A DNA stretch of 18,810 nt from Bacteroidales bacterium (GTDB lineage: Bacteria; Bacteroidota; Bacteroidia; Bacteroidales; Bacteroidaceae). Each line of letters starts with the position of its first letter. The first letter of the stretch is position 1. The position numbers were made by a program, and so were the translations under genes. The stretch covers positions 1-18,810 of the forward strand of contig SFJN01000112.1 of NCBI GenBank assembly GCA_004555055.1, read 5' to 3'. This document shows, in pieces, positions 15,409-18,810 of this stretch. Below the pieces are notes generated by a model. The model was given only the letters and a program-made list of their open reading frames with translations. It did not search any database and was not told the DNA's origin.

Positions 15409-17751
15409 TTATTCGGCGTTATTCCTGAAAAGGAAGAACTGTGGGCGGCCGTAGAGCGTGAAGTCCTTGACGGTACCGGGCGATGTGGCTCCACGCTGCC
15501 GCATCTGTACGGCAGTGACGGTTTGGATTTCGCCAAGGTCAATGATGACGGTATGGGGGAAGGGTTTCCGTAACTCCATCCATTTCGAGTGCCAGTAGGT
15601 GGAGTTCTCGTCGTCGAAGAGTTGCTCAGCATCACCCTCTATAGGTTCTTCTGAAGAGACACTAATTACCTTCCAGTAGCTTTTGTCAAGGGGTTTCCCG
15701 TTTTGTCCGATGAGGTTGATTTCCGCAATGCAGGCATTCTGTCCGTCATGGCTCGAGGTGACCTCGATGCAAAGGTGGCGCATGGTTGCCGGAGAGGGTA
15801 GAGCATAGTCCTGCCAGCCTTCACGTTGCACCATCGTACCCTTGCAGATGATGTCGCCTTCGTCGAGGATTGGGGTTCCCGTTTGCTCGCGTTTTACAAG
15901 CGAACGCTGGTTCTTATCCACACCTATAGAGTCGAGGATTGGTGCAGCAAGTCCCTGCACACTGTGGTGCCCGGTGGGTTCGATGTCAAGAATCACAATC
16001 TCGTTCTTTCCCTTCTTCACCCAGGGTCCGGGAACGTAGAGGGTGTGTTGCGGTCCTACTGCCCAGTATTTACCGATGCTGTGTCCGTTGATCCATACGG
16101 CACCCTTGCACCATCCCCTTGTATCAAGGAAGACGTCTCCTTTCTTGTCGAGGCGGAATGTGCCGCGATAGAAAGTCGGTGCGGTGTCGGCCGTGTTTCC
16201 GCAGGGGGTGAATGCCTTTGTAAGGCTGCGCAGTTGTTCGCCGCCCTTGGCAATGGAGCGGTAAAGGGGCAGTGGTGTGACGGTCCATCCCGTCAGCATT
16301 TCGCCGTTTACCGTCACTGATTCGGTAATGCCTTTGAGGTTGAAGAGCAGGTCGGGGCCGTAGTTCACGCGGCCCACATTCTCTACCAGAATCTCCAGGC
16401 GTTGTCCTTTCTTCAGGTCCACCTCCAGACGGTCCTGCCGGTGCCGGCGGTCGAGGCTCTGCAACGTCTTTCCGTCAACGATGACAACGGCATAGTCGCG
16501 AACATCCTTCAGCCGCATCATGCCCTTCATGTCCTTCTGGACGACGGTTTCGTAGTGGATATATCCGAAGTCCATGCCCACAGCCTCCATCGTCATGGGC
16601 ATTTCCGACTGTATTCTCCGTCCGAAGGCGGCACTCAGCGGAGCGTGTTCGTTGAGGGTCACTGTAGCAAAGGTGGTGATGGGATTCAACTCCGGCACGT
16701 CAGGCAAAGTCTCGCCTGCGGGCAGGTGCTTCTGGATGACTTCGCGGAAGGCATGGTACTTCGGTGTGGGATTGCCATATTCGCCGAGCGGGGCGTCGTA
16801 GTCGTAGCTCGTAGGCTGGGGTTCGTAGCCGTAACTGTTGTTGGCACCGTTGGTATATTCGAAGTTCGTCCCGCCGTGGAACATGTACATGCTCACCGAG
16901 ACGTTGTGCCCAAGCATCCAGTCGAGTTGTTCGGCAGGGCTGTGCCAGTCGCGTTTGGAATGCCGTTTGCCCCATACGTCGAACCATGCGGGATAGAATT
17001 CAGCCACAAAGTATGGACCTCCTTTGCTGAACTGGTCAATGGTGTGCATGATGTCCTCACCCACGGCACCGTTTACGGTGGGGAGTGCGCCGTCCACATA
17101 TCCTGCCGGCATCTGTCCGGCACCGTCGCAGGTGATGAGGGGAACGTTGAATCCGGCCTGGCGTATCATCTCGCGCAGCTTTCCAAGGTACACCTTGTCG
17201 GCGGCATACGACCCATATTCATTTTCCACCTGTACCATCAGGATGGGGCCCCCGTTGGTGACGGTGAGTGCGGAAAGCTCCTTGCCGAGGCGGTCGATGT
17301 AGCGTTTGCAGGCGTTGAGGAACTGTGGGTTGTCGCTGCGCCAAACCATGTCTTTGTCTTTCTGTACCCAATAGGGATACCCGCCGAAGTCCCACTCGGC
17401 GCATACATAGGGTCCGGGACGGAGTACGACGTACATGCCCTCTTCGCCGCAGGTGCGGATGAAGCGTGCTAGGTCGGCCTGTCCTGAAAAGTCGAATACT
17501 CCGGGCTGGCGCTCGTGATAGTTCCAGAACACATAGGTGGAGATGGTGTTGATGCCCATGGCCTTGGCACGACGGATGCGGTCGCGCCAGTATTCCTTCG
17601 GCACACGGGGGTAGTGCATTTCGCCGCAGATGAGTTGCACGGACTGTCCGTTGAGCAGGAACTTGCCGTCTTCGACCTTGAAGTCGCGGGCCTGGACAGT
17701 GGTCCATCCGCAGGCAATCAGGAGGAACAGGAAACTGATGATTTTTTTCAT
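15409..17751 (-). CDS. Exported GH35 beta-galactosidase
   Basis: This 780-residue retaining glycosidase releases terminal beta-galactose. Residues 1-21 are a signal peptide (MKKIISFLFLLIACGWTTVQA). The catalytic barrel follows: GEMHYPRVPKEYWRDRI, TYVFWNYHE, RPGPYVCAEWDFGGYPYW, QVENEYGSY with Glu178 as the expected acid/base, and VAEFYPAWFDVWG with Glu251 as the expected nucleophile. MYMFHGGTNFEYTNGAN and SYDYDAPLGEYG complete the barrel. Beta-sandwich domains follow (GWCKGAVWINGHSIGKYW), then a C-terminal discoidin-like (F5/8 type C, CBM32-like) region from about residue 690 (DDENSTYWHSKW ... IIDLGEIQTVTAVQMRQRG). The domain ends early after VKDFTLYG, but similar Bacteroidales enzymes also end there. 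Export and domain layout suggest action on host or dietary galactosides. The start lies only 14 nt from an inserted MITE-like element. The gene converges on the peroxidase gene. Confidence 0.94.
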   Translation of the reverse strand: MKKIISFLFLLIACGWTTVQARDFKVEDGKFLLNGQSVQLICGEMHYPRVPKEYWRDRIRRAKAMGINTISTYVFWNYHERQPGVFDFSGQADLARFIRTCGEEGMYVVLRPGPYVCAEWDFGGYPYWVQKDKDMVWRSDNPQFLNACKRYIDRLGKELSALTVTNGGPILMVQVENEYGSYAADKVYLGKLREMIRQAGFNVPLITCDGAGQMPAGYVDGALPTVNGAVGEDIMHTIDQFSKGGPYFVAEFYPAWFDVWGKRHSKRDWHSPAEQLDWMLGHNVSVSMYMFHGGTNFEYTNGANNSYGYEPQPTSYDYDAPLGEYGNPTPKYHAFREVIQKHLPAGETLPDVPELNPITTFATVTLNEHAPLSAAFGRRIQSEMPMTMEAVGMDFGYIHYETVVQKDMKGMMRLKDVRDYAVVIVDGKTLQSLDRRHRQDRLEVDLKKGQRLEILVENVGRVNYGPDLLFNLKGITESVTVNGEMLTGWTVTPLPLYRSIAKGGEQLRSLTKAFTPCGNTADTAPTFYRGTFRLDKKGDVFLDTRGWCKGAVWINGHSIGKYWAVGPQHTLYVPGPWVKKGKNEIVILDIEPTGHHSVQGLAAPILDSIGVDKNQRSLVKREQTGTPILDEGDIICKGTMVQREGWQDYALPSPATMRHLCIEVTSSHDGQNACIAEINLIGQNGKPLDKSYWKVISVSSEEPIEGDAEQLFDDENSTYWHSKWMELRKPFPHTVIIDLGEIQTVTAVQMRQRGATSPGTVKDFTLYGRPQFFLFRNNAE

Positions 17752-17765
17752 GTGTCTAAGGTATG

Positions 17766-18136
17766 TTTTAGGGATGTTCTATAAATTAGTTTTTTATTCA
17801 TTTAGTAACTGTTCTTATGCTTGGCTTCGCCTTGCTCTATCGCGATTCGGCATAGTCTAAGTGAACTTAGCCTCTGCACTCGCTGCTCTATCGCTTGGCC
17901 ACTTTTCATACTCTCGCTTGGACTTGCCCATGATTGGCTGCGGTTCGGCATAGTCGAAAACAAGTTTTCACTCTGCTCTCACCTTGCACAATCATTGTAT
18001 ATTTCTATCCTTTAAACACTTACATAGCCCGCTGTGGCTTCACCTTGCACAATCTTTGTGCGCGTTTAAAGGATAGAAATCTACTGTGCGAAAGTCCGAA
18101 AATTGTCTCAAGCTAATTTATAGAACACCCCTAAAA
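17766..18136. mobile_element. MITE-like element, 371 bp, with 24-bp terminal inverted repeats
   Basis: The left end 17766-17789 (starting TTTTAGGGATGTTCTATAA) is the reverse complement of the right end 18113-18136 (ending GAACACCCCTAAAA) at 23 of 24 positions. The interior has no credible gene. It holds short repeated words (TTCGGCATAGTC at 17846 and 17944; GCTCTATCGC twice), a 19-nt near-repeat at 17980 and 18041, and a 17-bp inverted repeat (18001 and 18064). Size, ends and lack of coding fit a non-autonomous element mobilised by an unrelated copy's transposase. I cannot name the parent IS family, and no clear target duplication is visible beyond a TA at the borders. Confidence 0.75.
18001..18080. 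repeat. 17-bp perfect inverted repeat with a nested hairpin inside the MITE
   Basis: ATTTCTATCCTTTAAAC (18001-18017) pairs perfectly with 18064-18080. Inside its 46-nt loop, GCACAA (18047-18052) pairs with TTGTGC (18056-18061) around TCT. An imperfect copy of the inner hairpin precedes the structure at 17980-17998. Confidence 0.8.
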
Positions 18137-18150
18137 AAATGATTTGGTTT

Positions 18151-18221
18151 CCTGCCTTAGGCAGGCACAAAGTCACATGAAGAGCCTTTTCTGAAATAGT
18201 CCGACAGCTGTACAGCCGGAC
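18151..18221 (-). terminator. Two short hairpins downstream of the lipoprotein gene
   Basis: CCTGCC (18151-18156) pairs with GGCAGG (18160-18165) around TTA. GTCCG (18199-18203) pairs with CGGAC (18217-18221) around an inner GCTGTACAGC palindrome. Either could end minus-strand transcripts from the lipoprotein gene, whose stop is at 18246. T runs are weak or distant. Confidence 0.35.
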
Positions 18222-18245
18222 AACTTACATTGACCGTTAGCGGCA

Positions 18246-18659
18246 TCACTGCCTGGTGTAGGTCTGTACCAGTTGTCCGCGCTGCACGATAAGGCTGTCA
18301 AACTGAAAACTATTTATGATTAACGTATCCGTGAAGTTGAGGGTCTGACCGTTTCCGATGCTTTTCCCGTCAAGGAAGAGGGTGTCACCGTTGGTCGACC
18401 ATTTTTGGTATTGCAACGTGGCCATGCCGATGGATGTGGCGGTGCCGTCGTCGGCAAGTTCAAATCCCTGGTGCATGTCCGGCATGCCAGGGACAGATTC
18501 CATCCAGCGTCCTGTGAGGGTGGGTTGTGGATTATCTGTAGCAGGAGTCGAAGCGGTGTTACATGCTGTAAGCGCAAGTGCCGCCATCATGATGCCGGCA
18601 AGGAAGTTGCTTGTGGTGTAGCTCATGGTATCTGTGTAAGGATGATAGGTGTTTTTCAT
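18246..18659 (-). CDS. Lipocalin-like lipoprotein
   Basis: This 137-residue small lipoprotein has a hydrophobic segment FLAGIMMAALALTAC whose last cysteine fits a lipobox (LTAC), then a linker (NTASTPATDNPQP) and a small beta-rich domain. GRWMESVPGMPDMHQGFELADDG, GKSIGNGQTLNFTDT and DSLIVQRG match what I recall of a Bacteroidetes lipocalin-like family (Lipocalin_3 type). Its ligand is unknown; it is probably anchored in the outer or inner membrane. The start is uncertain: 18659 (MKNTYHP, with Lys2) lies just after a leader hairpin; 18626 (MSYTTSN) gives a shorter signal without basic residues; 18707 would include the hairpin and most of the leader. It is transcribed away from the right edge, toward the MITE. 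Confidence 0.75.
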   Translation of the reverse strand: MKNTYHPYTDTMSYTTSNFLAGIMMAALALTACNTASTPATDNPQPTLTGRWMESVPGMPDMHQGFELADDGTATSIGMATLQYQKWSTNGDTLFLDGKSIGNGQTLNFTDTLIINSFQFDSLIVQRGQLVQTYTRQ

Positions 18660-18666
18660 CGTTGCA

Positions 18667-18688
18667 GGGCAGGAGAAGTGTCCTGCCC
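18667..18688 (-). promoter_or_regulatory. Leader hairpin just upstream of the lipoprotein start
   Basis: GGGCAGGA (18667-18674) pairs perfectly with TCCTGCCC (18681-18688) around a 6-nt loop. It falls between the likely transcription start and the ATG at 18659, so it would sit near the mRNA 5' end, where it could stabilise the message or limit translation. Confidence 0.5.
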
Positions 18689-18704
18689 GGTCGGAAATCG
18701 AGTA

Positions 18705-18712
18705 CAAAGTTA
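18705..18712 (-). promoter_or_regulatory. Candidate -7 box (TAACTTTG) for the lipoprotein gene
   Basis: On the minus strand TAACTTTG matches TAnnTTTG exactly. No good -33 TTTG lies at the normal spacing. The start of transcription would be near 18698. Confidence 0.5.
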
Positions 18713-18810
18713 CGGAGAAACCCCGTCATTCTGTTGGCTTCCCCGCAATGTTCTGTGTTTTTCTTGATGTGCATCAACTTTTTTATGGGGTTCATCATCT
18801 GAACGGAGAG

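Noticed and set aside
16402..17472. 356-residue plus-strand frame opposite the beta-galactosidase
   Set aside because: A shadow of the GH35 gene, whose catalytic motifs are clear on the minus strand.
18559..18798. Minus-strand 79-codon frame at the right edge
   Set aside because: It runs through the lipoprotein promoter and leader and overlaps its coding start in another frame; no domain is recognisable.

Overview
The window looks like chromosome from a gut-type Bacteroidales bacterium, probably Prevotellaceae or a close relative. The reasons are: Bacteroidetes-style promoters (TTTG/TTG, then 19-20 nt, then TAnnTTTG) ahead of nrdD and nrdG; start codons with no Shine-Dalgarno but often pyrimidine-rich leaders; an exported serpin with a short Bacteroidales-type C-terminal tail; and proteins that read like Bacteroides/Prevotella NrdD, NrdG, MutS and CcsBA. 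No RNA gene or CRISPR array was seen.

Layout, left to right: (1) 1-200, a minus-strand scrap that may be an IS transposase remnant, a near-perfect palindrome and a terminator-like hairpin. (2) 480-1736, an exported serpin. (3) 2436-5236, the anaerobic ribonucleotide reductase pair nrdD and nrdG, each with its own promoter and a strong hairpin between them. (4) 5265-7838, an 857-residue SbcC-like coiled coil with a central zinc hook but neither half of the ATPase head. (5) 7904-9481, an exported GH20 beta-hexosaminidase behind a C10 tract. (6) 9623-12183, mutS, broken by an internal deletion with frameshift. (7) 12189-13799, a two-gene cytochrome c maturation module (ResB-like and CcsA-like). 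(8) 13852-15203, a tri-heme-type cytochrome c peroxidase, also broken by an internal deletion that removes a heme motif. (9) 15204-15408, strong hairpins between convergent genes. (10) 15409-17751 on the minus strand, an exported GH35 beta-galactosidase. (11) 17766-18136, a MITE-like element with 24-bp terminal inverted repeats inserted 14 nt from the beta-galactosidase start codon. (12) 18246-18659 on the minus strand, a lipocalin-like lipoprotein.

Functional themes are anaerobic dNTP synthesis (NrdD activated by NrdG), exported glycan hydrolysis (GH20, GH35), periplasmic peroxide defence (heme attachment by CcsBA feeding a cytochrome c peroxidase) and DNA maintenance (MutS, hook protein). 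The most striking points are the headless zinc-hook protein and a cluster of three short internal deletions (GH20 in frame; mutS and the peroxidase frameshifted) within about 5.5 kb. Either the lineage is genuinely decaying and perhaps a mutator, or the assembly has lost short segments; reads would decide.
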